A stretch of DNA of 64,000 nucleotides from Apteryx mantelli. Taxonomy: Eukaryota > Chordata > Aves > Apterygiformes > Apterygidae. The stretch covers positions 2,852,001 through 2,916,000 of the forward strand of contig NC_089984.1 of NCBI RefSeq assembly GCF_036417845.1, written 5' to 3'. Shown piece by piece: positions 38,767-53,018 of this stretch. The stretch's first letter is position 1. Each line of letters begins with the position of its first letter. The position numbers and the translations under genes were made by a program. The notes under the pieces are model-generated. The model was not told the DNA's origin. It searched no databases and saw nothing but the letters and a program-made list of their open reading frames with translations.

Positions 38767-41700
38767 CTGCGACAGAAGGAGGGACATGACTCACCTGCTC
38801 CGATCCTTGCAACCCACAGCAAGACCCAGCAGGCTTCCCAAGGCCTGGTGCACTTGTGGCTCGGCCCAGCCCAGAAGAGAGCCCTCCAGGACCAATACCA
38901 GGGTGCCAGGTGGAAAAACACTGCGCAAACCCTCAGCCACTTGCCCAGAGCTCAGACCTGCACACTCTGAACTGGACCAGAGGAAGGCACAATTCCTGGG
39001 CTGAACTGAAATGCTCCAGCTCCACCTGCGATGCTGAACTACAGAGGGGTGCCTGAAACACCACACTTCCTTCTCCATATGTCTGAGTACCTTGCTCTTG
39101 GCCTGTCCCTTGTGCACGTCCCTAAACAACACTCAGGTCCCTGAGCATTTGAACTGTGGAGCTGGTGCTGGGACCTTGCCTCCATCCGGCCTTGCAGGCA
39201 GTCTCCTCCACGAAAGGCAGTGCTTAACATACCCGTTCCCATCACCGCATGGCCACAGAGGGCAGACAGGCTGTCTAACAGCATGCTACTATGGGAAGAC
39301 ACAAGTTTAAATCCTGAGAGCCCTGGGGATCTTTCCCCAGGGGAGTCAGAGCTGTGGCTTGCAGCAAAGATTTTATGAAAAAAAAAAGAAGAAAGAGGAA
39401 AAACATCAAGCTAAAGAAAAAGACAATCAGTTTTATAAGCAGTCCCCTCTTCTCCTCTCAAATTTTCTGCCTCAATCAGAGACAACCTGCTGTACCTGAG
39501 GGTCAAAGCAGAGGACAATCCTGATCCTCAGATTCAACATTTCTACTGGATGGAAAAGTCCTTTCCCAGGCTGGGATTAAGTCTCACAAGGGATTCACTC
39601 TGCCAAGAACCACAGTCCTCTTTGCTGACTTCTCAGGGAGCAGTTTTTCCTCACAGAAACTGCAGGTTCAAAAGCTGCAGTTTGTGCATTTGTGTTCACC
39701 AGCATGGAGCTGCATGCCAACGGCACACACAACCGTGCATCAACACCCTTCCCATGGCAAAGGCAGAGGAAACGACAAGTAAAACCTACCGGGACACATG
39801 GACTGGGGCCTTCTTTTGGGGTGTCTCTCCCCATGCAATGAAGGATCCACTCCTGAGCCAAGCGAGAAGCTTTGTCTTGTGCACGAGACAATGGGGAAGA
39901 ATTTAGACTGCCCTGGTGTTGTAAAACATACACTTCCAAAGCCTATCTCCTAGGGAAAAAATGGATCGGCATATGGTTTTGTGACTGAAAGCATTAAATT
40001 CATTCATTATCCTCTGCGCAGAAGGTTTCTGTTGCAGAAGAGCCACATGAGACCGTGTGATGACAGGAAACTGTTCAAGGATGAGACTGGAACAAGACAA
40101 AGAAAACGACCAACTTGCAGAGTGGCAGGCATATCTGGCCAAAGTACCTGTGCCAGCTTTGCCCTGCTCGGATCTGGCTATCAGCATCATCAAAGATGGC
40201 CTGGGCTCCCCAGGCTCCACTGGTGGGGCCTAAGAGCCCCAAGCTGCTGGTCAGAGAAGTCACAACAGGTCCATTGCCTGCGCAGAACCAGGATGGAGGC
40301 ATTCCCGACCGCATTGGCTTGCAGCTTATCCTCACCTTCACTTGGCTGCAGCATCCATTTCATCTCTCCCATTGCTCTCCGATGGTGGCATGGACATACA
40401 GCAACCCCATCTGGCTCCCCAGGCACTGCTGTAACCCGGAAGGGTTAGAGGGAGCCGGCACCATGGCAGGCTAGGGGTTCTTCCTATTCCTTGTTTCTGT
40501 GCAGGATGTTTTCACCTCCATGAGGGATCTGATGCCCATCTACAAGGACTGCAAAATATCCCCTTAAGCTGCATGGTGCAGAGGAAGATGGACCAGCCTA
40601 AGACCATTAGACATCAGCAGACAGCAAGTCGCCATCATCACAGCATGTAAATACAGGCACAACAGACACTATATCCTGCTGAGTCTCCTCAAATGAGAAG
40701 GAAGATGACTGAAGACAGGATCTCCTCCCCAGCAACTCCCGCAAAAACACGTGCTGGGAAAACCAGCTCTGTCTCCAGGCAATTGAGCGTGGGCACACAG
40801 CCCACACTCACGCAGCAAGACCAGCAATGGGGGATGCAGCACGTATTAGGTCCCTGCAGCAAGCTGTGAGGGATGCGAGATTGCCAGGACAGCCTCTGAG
40901 GACTCCCCGATGAAGCCGGGAATCTGCTTAGGCTTTTGGTGCACAGGATCAGGAACGAATGTACAGCATACCCTGCTGCAAAGACCACCCTCCCTAGCTG
41001 CTCAACACAGCCCTGGAGGGAATGCACGGACCAGCCCACCCTGCCAGACCTGCTCTGGGATCATCAGGATCTGCTTGATTTTTTTCAAGCTTTGCTCTAC
41101 AACCAGGAGAGCTACCGGCAGACTTCAAAATAAAGGAATCCATCCTAACCTTGTCGAACTGGGGCCTAAACCAGAAGCACACAGGCCTGTGGGAAAGCCA
41201 AGAGAGGTGGGAGCTTTGGCTTTGCTGCTCCTGAGAAAACACAGACCTGCTCAGCAATCTGCAGGATCGCTTTATGCTATGACCAATGATCTAGCTCTTC
41301 AAATTGGGAAAGATAGACCAGAAGCAAAGCAAACTGGTCTCTCCCTTTATTCTGGATGCCTTATTCTAACAGAGCTCCTTGTTTAGAGCTAAAAGACACT
41401 TTTCCATGACTTTACTTAAAATTGCTCCACGACACCCGGTAAAATACTGAGAGCCTTAGGCAGTATGGGATCCAGTGCTAGAGTGGAGGATCTCAGCTCT
41501 GACAATATTTGATCCCTTGCCTAAAACCTGAGTCGAAGGTGCCCTGTGTTTTCTAGCACCCTTACTTTGGCAACAAGGCTTTCAAATGGCGCACAACTGT
41601 CACGAGCGGAAAGCCAGCCTCGGTTTCCACCCTGCCAGCAAACCTGCTGAGGCCGCTTATATGAAGCGACACAAAGGCAGGCATCGCTGTACCAGCGTCC

Positions 41701-42437
41701 CAGGACGTTTTCACGTGGGTTTGCTTTGGCTGGTGCTGAACCAGCTTGCTGTTCAAGACAAGCCCGCCACGCAGCTCTGAGGGTGAAAAAGAGCACCCCT
41801 GTCACTCCCCAGCCCCAAGAGGAGCCACCTTGGTAAGCATGTCTCCTCCGAAAGGACTTTGGCACGTGTGTTTGCAGTTATCACCTTCCCGACAACCTTC
41901 CTGAGGCAGCCGCGACAGCTCCCCAGCCCCGCAGGGGTGTCCCTTCCTGCAGCCCACCACCCATCGTCCAGCCCCACAGCAGCACCGTCTCCCGGCAGCG
42001 CAGAGGGTGCCTACACCCGCTTTCAGGCAAGGCTTGGAGTTGAGAGCCTTATTTCTGCAGAGAGAGGAGGCTTGAGTCCTTTGAGGGATGAATCAGCCGG
42101 CAGCCAGCCTCAGGGCCTCTCTCCCCACCCGGGGCGGGTGGGCTTTGGCTGGATCCTCTCACACCCATCGCCGTCAACGCGGCCATGCAGCCTCCCCCCT
42201 CCCCAATGCACCCTCCCTTCCCGCGTGTGACCCCAAGGGCCCCTCGCCAGCGGCAGCTCCGCAGCGCCCAGGGCGCCCTGAGGGGGACGGCGGCCCCCGG
42301 GAGGCGGCGGTGCCGCAGTGGGCGGGGAGCGGCCGCTGTGGGGAGTCTCGCCCAGCCTGGGCGGGCGACGGGTCGGAGCCCCCCCCGTGCCCTCCCCGCG
42401 GAGCCCCCTCCCGGGGCGCGGAGCGGCCCACACTCAC
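38767..42437 (-). other. CALY: CALY intron 1 (5' UTR intron)
   Basis: The acceptor is directly upstream of 38,766 and the proposed donor is at 42,437-42,436. I see no coding exon or recognisable repeat inside its 3.7 kb. Several open frames of 100-150 codons overlap one another on both strands and look random. Confidence 0.55.
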
Positions 42438-42530
42438 CCGCCGCCGCGCTGCCTGCAGGGCTGCGCCCGCCCCACGCCGCGCCGCGCCGCGGCCCCCGTT
42501 GCCTGGCAACGCCGCACGCGCGCCTCGCCC
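42438..42530 (-). other. CALY: Proposed CALY non-coding exon 1
   Basis: On the minus strand a GC-rich segment ends in a good donor (GGCGG then GTGAGTG) at 42,438. The first coding exon begins 15 bases upstream of the start codon after a clean acceptor (TCGCAG), so an upstream non-coding exon is needed. This CpG-rich segment is the best candidate. The right end is arbitrary because the transcription start is not visible. Confidence 0.5.
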
Positions 42531-42538
42531 CGCCCCGC

Positions 42539-42812
42539 GCGCGCCGCGCTCTGAGGGGGCTGCGCGCGCCGCGGCCGTTAGGCGTTACGGTGTTCGCGGT
42601 GCCGTGCTGTGTGCACGCGCGCCCCGGCCCCCTCCCCCCCTCCAGCGCGCCGCGCTCTGAGGGGGCTGCGCGCGCCGCGGCCGTTAAGGCGTTCGCACTA
42701 ACGCGCCGTGTGCACGCGCGCCCCCCCCTCCCCCCCAGCGCGCCGCGCTCTGAGGGGGCTGCGCGCGCGCCGCGGCCGTTACGGCGGTCGCGGTGCCACG
42801 CCGTGTGCGCAG
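42539..42812. repeat. Three-copy GC-rich minisatellite in the CALY promoter
   Basis: A unit beginning 'gcgcgccgcgctctgagggg' starts at 42,539, 42,645 and 42,738, so the spacing is 106 and 93 bases. Each unit continues with 'gctgcgcgcgc', 'cgcggccgtta' and a 'gtgtgcacgcgcg' or 'gtgtgcgc' end, and the first two then have a C-rich tract. Unit differences are mostly in the middle and in the C tract. It lies immediately upstream of the proposed CALY exon 1 and could vary in copy number between individuals. Confidence 0.9.
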
Positions 42813-42979
42813 CTCCGACCCGAGCTCGGCTTCGCCGCTGGGCCACCGAGGGTGTAAACACGAGGCGGGGGGGCAATGGCCAGTGGTGGGGTTTCTCTTT
42901 TTAACTGCCCCGCTGAGGCAAAGTTATTCGCCGCGTTTATCAGAAAGCGCACCCCCCCCCCCCCCGAGGCAGTGAAATA

Positions 42980-43680
42980 TCCCCAGAAGAAAAGCCTCAA
43001 CTTAACCGTCCGATACAATAAAAGCCACCGGACAAGTTGTTGCAAGAAATGATGCCTCTTCAGGGCCTATTAAAAGCAGAAGTGTAAGCCTTGAGAGGCC
43101 CATATTTCATTCATGAACTAATGAGAAGTTTGCATGAACAGCCTTAAAATGCGTCACTGACCTAAAATTGTGTTAAACTCGGGAAGAAATGCTCTCTTTA
43201 CCGCACAAAATGCAGCCGGGTGCCTGCGCTGAGTCCAAACCACCGTTTGGCTTTATGGAGGGCGGGGGTGCATCCAAGCATCGCATTCCCAGTCTGCAGC
43301 TTCCTTTCACAGAGAAATCCCCCCCAAACGGAAAGCCGGATCGTTTTCTCAAAATCGCAACCATTAAGCCTGCAAGCTTTTAATATAAATATTAAAACAG
43401 GCCCTAAACAGGAACTGGGATTTCTCCACACATTCTTATGTGCAGGTACCCTGGGGTTTCGAGCGGCATTTGAAGTGCGGTCAAAAGCATATCGTATGCT
43501 TTGATCAAGGCCTAAAGCTTTCAAGTTAATGCATTTATCCTTTTTGGTTAGCACAGTTCATAAAATATTTATGGGGGCATCTTGTAAGTAAAAGAGACAG
43601 GCTGCTCGCCGGGGGAATATTGTTTACAATAAACGTTGATCTTCCGCTCGAAAGCCAAGAGGAAGGATTAATGGCCCCGG
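42980..43680. promoter_or_regulatory. Probable conserved non-coding block between CALY and PRAP1
   Basis: Between two GC-rich segments lies about 700 bases of AT-rich, unrepetitive sequence dense in homeobox-like (taatga, attaa), FOX-like (tgtttac) and palindromic (aatataaatatt) motifs. A poly-C run at about 42,950-42,965 borders it on the left. No coding frame, splice sites or transposon features fit. Its texture is that of a developmental or neuronal enhancer, a natural fit upstream of CALY. This is a judgement from pattern only. Confidence 0.4.
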
Positions 43681-44281
43681 AGGCGCCCCATGGCGGTGGG
43701 TGAAGCTTGGTCACATCCCAGCGGCAGCTGCCCTGCCAGCCCTGCCCGCCCAGCACTGCCCTTTGCCCACGGGCAGCCTCCACGCGGCCACGCGGGGCCA
43801 GAGTCCACCGCCAGCTGAGCCATGAACCGGTAAGGCCTCGGCTCTTTCCCCGAGCGGGCCCAGACGGGTCCCTGCTGCCCCCCGTGGGCACCAGGCCCAG
43901 CCGCCCTGGCGCCGCGGGCTGGCAAGGCCACGGTGGCGGCTCTGCAGGACGCAGGTGCTGGTGCGCCCCGTGGCAGCCTGGGGGCAGCCACGTCCGAGGG
44001 AGCGGAGCTCCCATGCCATCCATGCAGCGGCCAGGGCTGGGACAGGGGCTTCCGGGCCTTGCCTCCCGGCCCAGCACCCAGCCCCGGGCTCTGGGAACGG
44101 GGAGGCCCAAGAAGGATCGATCATTGGCAGTGCACACTAGGCTCCTAGGGGGAAGCACGGCCTTGGGCGTGCCCTGGCACTGGGGGACAGCGGGCGCAGG
44201 CAGGCGCTGCGGGCACAGACAGGGACTATGGGTGCAGGTACTGCCTATGTGGCTTTGCAGACCTCTGCCAAAACAAATGCC
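43681..44281. other. GC-rich region upstream of PRAP1
   Basis: This stretch presumably holds the PRAP1 promoter and 5' UTR. No convincing TATA box was found. A minus-strand frame of 325 codons runs across it and into PRAP1, but it has no recognisable motif and lies antisense to a real gene, so I take it as chance. Confidence 0.5.
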
Positions 44282-46165
44282 ATGTGTCTCCGCAGCTTCG
44301 CCATCCTCGTGGGCGCAGCTCTCCTCCTGCAAGTCCCTGGGGGCACCCAGGTAAGGTTGCACCAAGCTCCTCCTGTTTCTGCAGCCCAGCCCCGTGTCCC
44401 AGCACCCCATGGCTGGCAGCCCCCTGGCCTGCTTGCACCCAGTGGCATGGGGGCTTGAGGCCCGAGGACTTCTCAAGGTACTGGTGTGATGAGTGGCTCT
44501 GGGCTCTCCCAAACACGGCAGACTCAGGCACCAACCCCAGGACCCTGCATCGGGGCATGGGGAGGTCCGGCATGCAACACACCACTGGCATCATGTATTG
44601 TCCGTATCCTCGGGGCAGGGGGGAGACAGTTTTGGACAGAGTCTGGCTGAGAGAAGGAAGCACAGCCTTCCTTCGAGGGGCCAGGAGCCCAGCTCATAAC
44701 CTCACCTTTCCTCACCTGTCTCCTTGCAGGCACTGAGCAACAGCAGGAGAAAGCAGCTGCCTACCAGGCTGGATTCGATCAAGGAAATGTAAGAGGCGCT
44801 GGAGCCAGGGCGGGCAAGCCCCTCTCCTTGCACCTTTGGGTGCCATATCGGGGCCTAGTGCCACTTTTAAAAGGGAAGGCACACCAAATTTGAAGTGGGG
44901 GCAGCTCTGGTTTGTACAAGCCAACCAACAAAAACCAAGCCCAGAACATATTCTCAAAGCATTTCAGGGGGAATACATTTTTCTCACTGCTTTGTATCCC
45001 CAAAATATAAGGGGCTCCCAGCTCACATTTTCCCCATAAATCACCCAAATTCTCTGAGCTTGAAGTTATGGCTATTTGTCCTGTGCTTGCAGCACACTGT
45101 AAAAACACTGCTGCTGTTGTACCTGTCTTTTCCATGGGGAGGTCTGTAAGAAAAGCAAGCCCTGATGTTTTATCAGTTAGTACAGATCCAGCCTGTTCTG
45201 AGGATAAGCGGCAAAATTGGCCAGCTGGATCACTTAGACTAAGTCCTAACAGCCTACCCTGCAAGGCAAAACCAGTTAAAGGGGATGCATGGGTACTGGA
45301 AACACCTTGCAATGAGCTCATCAGGCCTCACTCAGCAATTGCCTTTCTGCAAAATCTGTGCCTTTCGCATGGCAAAGTTGCCACAGACAGGTTTGGCCCC
45401 CTCCGGCCTCTCTGTCCCTGCCCATCCTGCAGGCAGGGGCTGCTCACGGAACCCCCTGCAGCCTCCCCATGGCCAGACCTGACAAGCCCAGTTCCCTCCC
45501 ATCTCCTCGTGGGTCAGGTGCTCCAGTTCCTGACCAGCTTGGCAGCCTGCAGGAGGCCTTGCCAGGGTCTCCATGTTCCTCTCGCACTCGGGGTCAGACC
45601 TGGACACAGCACTGCGGGTAGGGACTCCCCCAACCTGCAGCGGTTCATGTGCCTTCTCTGGTGCCCCGGCTGAGGGTCGGGTTTGCAGAGCACCCATTGC
45701 TGGGCGCTTGCCGGATCTGGGCTGGCTCCATTGGCAGGAGCACCAAGCCATGTGCAAAGGGAGACGACAGCAATCGGCTATTTTTGTTTCCTCCTTCCAG
45801 CATCCTGGGCATAAAAGCTGTTGAGCCTCCAGAAGAGGGTGAGATAACTGAAGATGTTGAACCAGGAATAAAGGTCTTCTCCAGTGATGCACAAGTCTGG
45901 AGAGGTAAGTGTGCTGGAATGTCTGCCCCTGTGCCTGGCCCCCTCTGCGTACCCACCCCATGATGGGTCTCTCTCTCCTCCAGGCCCCCCTGGAGCCCAG
46001 GTCATAGAAGGACCTGAGGAGGACCTCGATCACCTTCGCCATCCTGAAGACAACGCAGTTGAAGATGCAGCACATGTGCAGCCCCCGGCTCTGCCCCGCA
46101 GGGTGCAGAGCGGCCCAGAAGAAGACCGGGACCATATCTACCACGGCCGAGAGGAGGAGATGTGA
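44282..46165 (+). CDS. PRAP1: Proline-rich acidic protein 1
   Basis: Four exons join in frame: 44282-44350, 44730-44788, 45801-45904 and 45984-46165, giving 137 residues (about 150 in human). The chosen start gives a clean signal peptide (about residues 1-22, hydrophobic core FAILVGAALLLQV) that ends with exon 1. An in-frame ATG 54 bases upstream would hide that signal, so it was not used. Exon 3 holds the family segment AVEPPEEGE. Exon 4 has two related acidic motifs, GPEEDLDHLRH (residues 87-97) and GPEEDRDHIYH (121-131); the second matches the conserved PRAP1 C-terminus. In mammals PRAP1 is a secreted, largely disordered protein of gut, liver and uterus linked to lipoprotein assembly with MTTP. 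The position between CALY and ECHS1 matches mammals. Confidence 0.88.
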
Positions 46166-46178
46166 CTCCGCCTGGGAT

Positions 46179-46184
46179 AATAAA
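46179..46184 (+). promoter_or_regulatory. PRAP1: PRAP1 polyadenylation signal
   Basis: AATAAA begins only 14 bases after the PRAP1 stop codon, so the 3' UTR would be very short, perhaps 30-40 bases. Confidence 0.75.
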
Positions 46185-46374
46185 AGGGGGATCTGAGCTG
46201 CCCCAGCTTCTCACCACAGCCCTGGTTTTCCTCAGGGAGATCTCTCATCTCCCTACCTGGCCTTCAGTAAACCTCATTGTCTCTGCTCCCCATCCCAGCA
46301 GGCTCTTCATTTCTGCTAGAAACCTGTCTAGGTACAGCATCACCGTGCCTCATCCCAGCAGCACTGACAATCCT

Positions 46375-46478
46375 CTGTAACAGGGTCCCAAAATTTGGGG
46401 GATCTCCACCCTCAGGGATTGCCCAGGCTCACCTGCACATGGCCCTGAGCAGCCTGCTGTAGCTGTGAGCCTCCAGCC
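46375..46478 (+). mobile_element. CR1 LINE 3' fragment (sense)
   Basis: The blocks 'gggggatctccaccctcagg' and 'gagcagcctgctgtagctgt' match the late CR1 3' region, nearly the same segment as in the copy at 35,110-35,585. It lies between PRAP1 and ECHS1. Confidence 0.75.
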
Positions 46479-47079
46479 AATGGGGTGGGAGGAAGACGAT
46501 GGCCCGGGGTGCCAAACTGCCGCAGGGACCACAGAGGAGGAGAAGGGATGGGGACACGGACTCTCTTCCCCACAGTCCCCGCCGTGGTTGGCGGCCACTC
46601 AGCCCATCACCCCGGCCTCACTTCGGCTTATGTTGAGGGATCACCCATCCCTGCTTGCCAGCTCTCTGGAGGGTGGGCTGAGGCCAGGCAAACTCATTGC
46701 ATGGATGTTGGACCAACACTGGGCTCTGGCTTAGCACTTTATGAGTCATATGCCAGACTGGACAAGGGCCAGAGTGTCTGGGAAAACTCCATCCCATGGG
46801 CAAAGGGTACATTGCTGTGAAGACCCTGGTAACGGCCAAGGGATGGAGAGCACTCCTGCCAGGCACGAGCGGGCCAGGAAGGTGCTGCAGGATGTCCTTC
46901 ACCAGGGACGCAGGAGTCTAGACCACAACGGGGCCACTCCTGCCTGGCCTCAGTGGGAGAGCAGTACAGCGAGGGGTTCAGTCAGTGGCCAACCCCCAAA
47001 TCTCCCTAGCTCAAGGGAGTTAGGCCTGCTCGACCTACCAGCAAGGAAGCCCAGCCTCCCAGCAGCACCAGGAAAGCCT
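46479..47079. other. PRAP1-ECHS1 intergenic region
   Basis: No gene is visible here. In mammals FUOM (fucose mutarotase) lies in this interval; I found none of its recognisable segments. A plus-strand frame of 288 codons (46,741-47,607) runs into the ECHS1 3' exons antisense and lacks any motif, so I reject it as a gene. Confidence 0.5.
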
Positions 47080-47085
47080 TTTAAT
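47080..47085 (-). promoter_or_regulatory. ECHS1: Candidate ECHS1 polyadenylation signal
   Basis: ATTAAA on the minus strand lies about 300 bases past the ECHS1 stop codon. It is the common variant of the hexamer. Confidence 0.5.
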
Positions 47086-47385
47086 AGCAATCACAAGCCA
47101 AGCCCTGATTCAGATCATCTCACCAAAGGAAAGGCATCAGTCACAGCCAGGTCCCCAGCCCCTCTGCGTGGCACAGTGCTGGGGAGCTATGCCCCTTTCC
47201 CGTGGGGCGGCAAATCCGGGACGCTCCAGGAAGGGGCAGAGTTGCCCCTGATTAGGCACGTGGGTCAGTTAAGGAGGCGTGTTGTGGTGACCGCTGGGCA
47301 GCTGGTGTCCGAGGGGACAAAAGGGACGGCTGTCCCTGTCCTGTGCTGGCCAGGACCCCCCAGGGATGCACGGGCCCCGCAGAGC

Positions 47386-50434
<3,049 letters not shown>

Positions 50435-50560
50435 TGCGGAACGCGGAGAAGCTCCGCCCCGCCCCGCCCCGCCCCGCGCCTATTGGCCGCGGAGGCCCCG
50501 CCCCCTCCTCGGCCGCGCCGCGCTCCCGCGTGTTGCTCCGCGGAGAGGGCACCGGCGCCG
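50435..50560 (-). promoter_or_regulatory. ECHS1: ECHS1 promoter
   Basis: Directly upstream of the ECHS1 start lies a CpG island with four consecutive GC boxes (ccgccccgcc, about 50,453-50,478) and a CCAAT box in the ECHS1 sense at about 50,482-50,486 (ATTGG on the plus strand). This TATA-less layout is typical of housekeeping mitochondrial genes. Confidence 0.7.
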
Positions 50561-51080
50561 GCGCCGGGCCGCCGATGCTGTGCGAGCAGGGCATCAGCTC
50601 CCTGTGCGGGCGGGGGGGCGTCTGTGCCACCGTGGGGTTGCGGGGGGGGGGGAAGCACTTCCTGGGCTGTGGGGTCTTGCAGCGGGGACCGGAGTGGCTA
50701 GGATCCAGCGCACGGGTCGGGGGTCGTCCTTGCTCCTGGCCCTTCGCGGTCCAAAGCCCCAGGAGAGATGCTGGATGGGTGGAAAGGGGGCCTGCCTGCC
50801 GTGATGCAGGCTAGCCAGCATGCACGATCTGCTCCACACAGTGGGCATGGAAGTCTTGTGAGGGGCAGGTCAGCAGCTTCTCCCTCTCCCATTGTGGGAT
50901 TCCCGTTTACATCCTCATCCGCTGAGCTCCAAGATGCACGCTGGCAACAGTGTCCTAAACACCCAGCTCGCTGTGCAACACCCCATAAAATATCCTAGCA
51001 CAATGCCTAGGGCCTGCTAGGTTTGATCGCAGGGCCTGGAGCTGCTCTAGAGGGACACTGGGGGAGGGGACCCTATGACC
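50561..51080. other. ECHS1-SPRN spacer, left part
   Basis: The right shoulder of the ECHS1 CpG island is followed by sequence without recognisable content. Open frames of up to 241 codons that begin inside ECHS1 and run out to here are composition effects. Confidence 0.45.
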
Positions 51081-52374
51081 ACCATGTTGCAAGCACACAC
51101 TGCGTTGCATCCCAGCAGGCACGGCCCCGTTGCTGCATGCATGTACCTGCAGGTGCATGCATATGTGCGTCCACACGGTCCCCATGCGGCACCCTCAGTC
51201 CTGGGTGCGCCTGCCCTCCCCCCCCCATCACACACACTCAGGGGCTTAGCTCTGAGTGTAGCAAAAAGGCAAATATCCCCAGGGTGTCCTGGGCACATGA
51301 CAAACCCCTTTGCTGCTAAGAATGGGATTAAAGGGTTTAAAAGCTGCTCACGTCAATGCTTGCGTGGCCACACTGCGCCCGGCACCCCCAGCACAGCAGA
51401 GCAGCTGCTGTAACAGGGACGGGTGCCATGACACAGGGTGGCATCCGATAAAGACGTGCTGGGAGACAGGAGGGTTTTTCCATTTCCCGCTTCCAGGAAC
51501 CTATAAATAATGTATATCCGTGCATGGTGGCACACATCCTGCCTGGCTCCCCGGGCCCCCCCCTGCACAAGGAGGCCGGCTCTGCCCATTGCCACACATC
51601 CCTGCATCACACCCGCACATGCACATGTGTAGGCACCAGCACCTGTGCATCTCTCTGCATGTGCACATGCACACACCTGTCCTGGTGGGCATGCACAACC
51701 TTTTTTTGGGTGTGAATGCAGTCAGAGGCCCTGACCCACCTGTGTGCACGCATGCACACGCCTGTGTGTCCCCAAACCGTGTGCACACACAGCCCCCCAC
51801 ACTCGCACCCCCTCGTTTGCATGGGCACACACACATTCATACAAGTCTGAAGTCCTCATGACCACACATCCACTCCTCTGCATGCATGCAGTCATGCATG
51901 CCTAACCCCCTTGCACACACATGTGCATACCCCCTGCAGCTTACCATGCACACACACACCACACCCTGCACATGCCAGCAAAACCCCTGCAGCTCACCCT
52001 GCATGCATGCAGGCACACACCCATTTCTCCCCTGCAGCTCACCCTGCATGCACATGCACACACGCACACCCATTGAACCCATGCAGCTCACCCTGCACAC
52101 ACACACACCCATGCAGCTCACTCTGCATGCACACGCACACACATTGCACCCCTGCAATTCACCCCTGCATGCACATGTGCGCGCACACACGCACACACAC
52201 ACACATTGCTCTCCTGCAGCTCTCCATGCACACATACCCCCATCACAGGTCTGCAGTTCACCCTGCACGCACATGCACACATGCACACAATCGCACCCCT
52301 GCAGCTCACCCTGTGTGCATGCATGCACATGCACACCCATTGCACCCATGCACCTCACCCTACAGGCGCGCATG

Positions 52375-52413
<39 letters not shown>

Positions 52414-52482
52414 TGCACCCATGCACCTCACCCTGCACACACATGCACACACACAATTGCACCCCTGCAGCTCATCCTGGAG

Positions 52483-52524
<42 letters not shown>

Positions 52525-52526
<2 letters not shown>

Positions 52527-53018
52527 TGATATGTGCTAATTTGTTACATCAACTAGGGAAATGATTTTACGATGAAACTAGGCGCTAAGTACGGGCTATC
52601 AACTCGTGAAGTGATTTTACCATGAAACTAGGCGCTAAGTACGGGCTATCACCACATGAACCCCACCCGAGATGATTGTACTGAGCCAGCAGAGCGATAT
52701 TGCACTGTGAAATGTATGCGCGCGACCTGAAGGGCACCACGCACAACGCAGAGGAAGACCCCAGCTTTCATCCCGACCCCCCCCAGCAACAGCCGGTGCA
52801 ACCGCAGAAGTTACAGGAAGTGCTACGTATATCTGGAACTAGAACCGCATATAAGGGGACTGTGAGCGGGGGATTGCGCGCGCCATTGGTGGAGCAGGAG
52901 ACTCCCCGGCCGCCCAGCGCTGTTTTGCTTACTTGTAACTTGCTCAATTGTTCTATTAAATTGGAATTTATGCAACCCGGCCCAAGTGGTTGTCAATTTG
53001 TCACGTTTACCTATAACA
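52525..53018 (+). mobile_element. Solo endogenous-retrovirus LTR inside the CA array
   Basis: A 494-base non-repetitive block begins TGTGATATG and ends TATAACA, so it has the TG...CA ends of a retroviral LTR. The flanks are CACAC on both sides, consistent with a five-base target duplication but uninformative inside a CA repeat. It contains a TATA-like box (about 52,850) and an ATTAAA polyadenylation signal (52,955-52,960) in the order expected for an LTR read on the plus strand. Near the 5' end there is a 50-base tandem duplication (52,551-52,600 and 52,601-52,650). No internal retroviral genes are present, so it is a solo LTR left by recombination. The sharp ends suggest a fairly young insertion. 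The family was not determined. Confidence 0.75.
52551..52650 (+). repeat. 50-base tandem duplication in the LTR
   Basis: Two adjacent 50-base copies share 'atgaaactaggcgctaagta' and end in 'cgggctatc', with about four differences between them. Duplicated elements in the U3 part of LTRs are often enhancer repeats; that role is inferred here. Confidence 0.9.

Larger units (their letters stand above)
42240..42860. promoter_or_regulatory. CpG island at the CALY 5' end
   Basis: Very high GC and CpG density on both strands, with GC boxes, marks a promoter-type CpG island. It includes the proposed CALY exon 1 and a three-copy minisatellite just upstream of it. Long open frames on the plus strand through this region are composition effects. 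Confidence 0.75.

Noticed and set aside
42049-42904. Arg/Ala/Gly-rich frames of 239-275 codons on both strands of the CALY CpG island
   Set aside because: Extremely GC-rich DNA lacks stop codons by composition. The frames cover a minisatellite and overlap on both strands.
43535-44512. Minus-strand frame of 325 codons upstream of and across PRAP1 exon 1
   Set aside because: It is antisense to a well-supported exon, low in distinctive residues, and overlaps other open frames of equal quality.
44840-45680. Possible inserted coding relic in PRAP1 intron 2
   Set aside because: Frames of 84-201 codons looked slightly non-random, but I could not match them to any gene or mobile element family.
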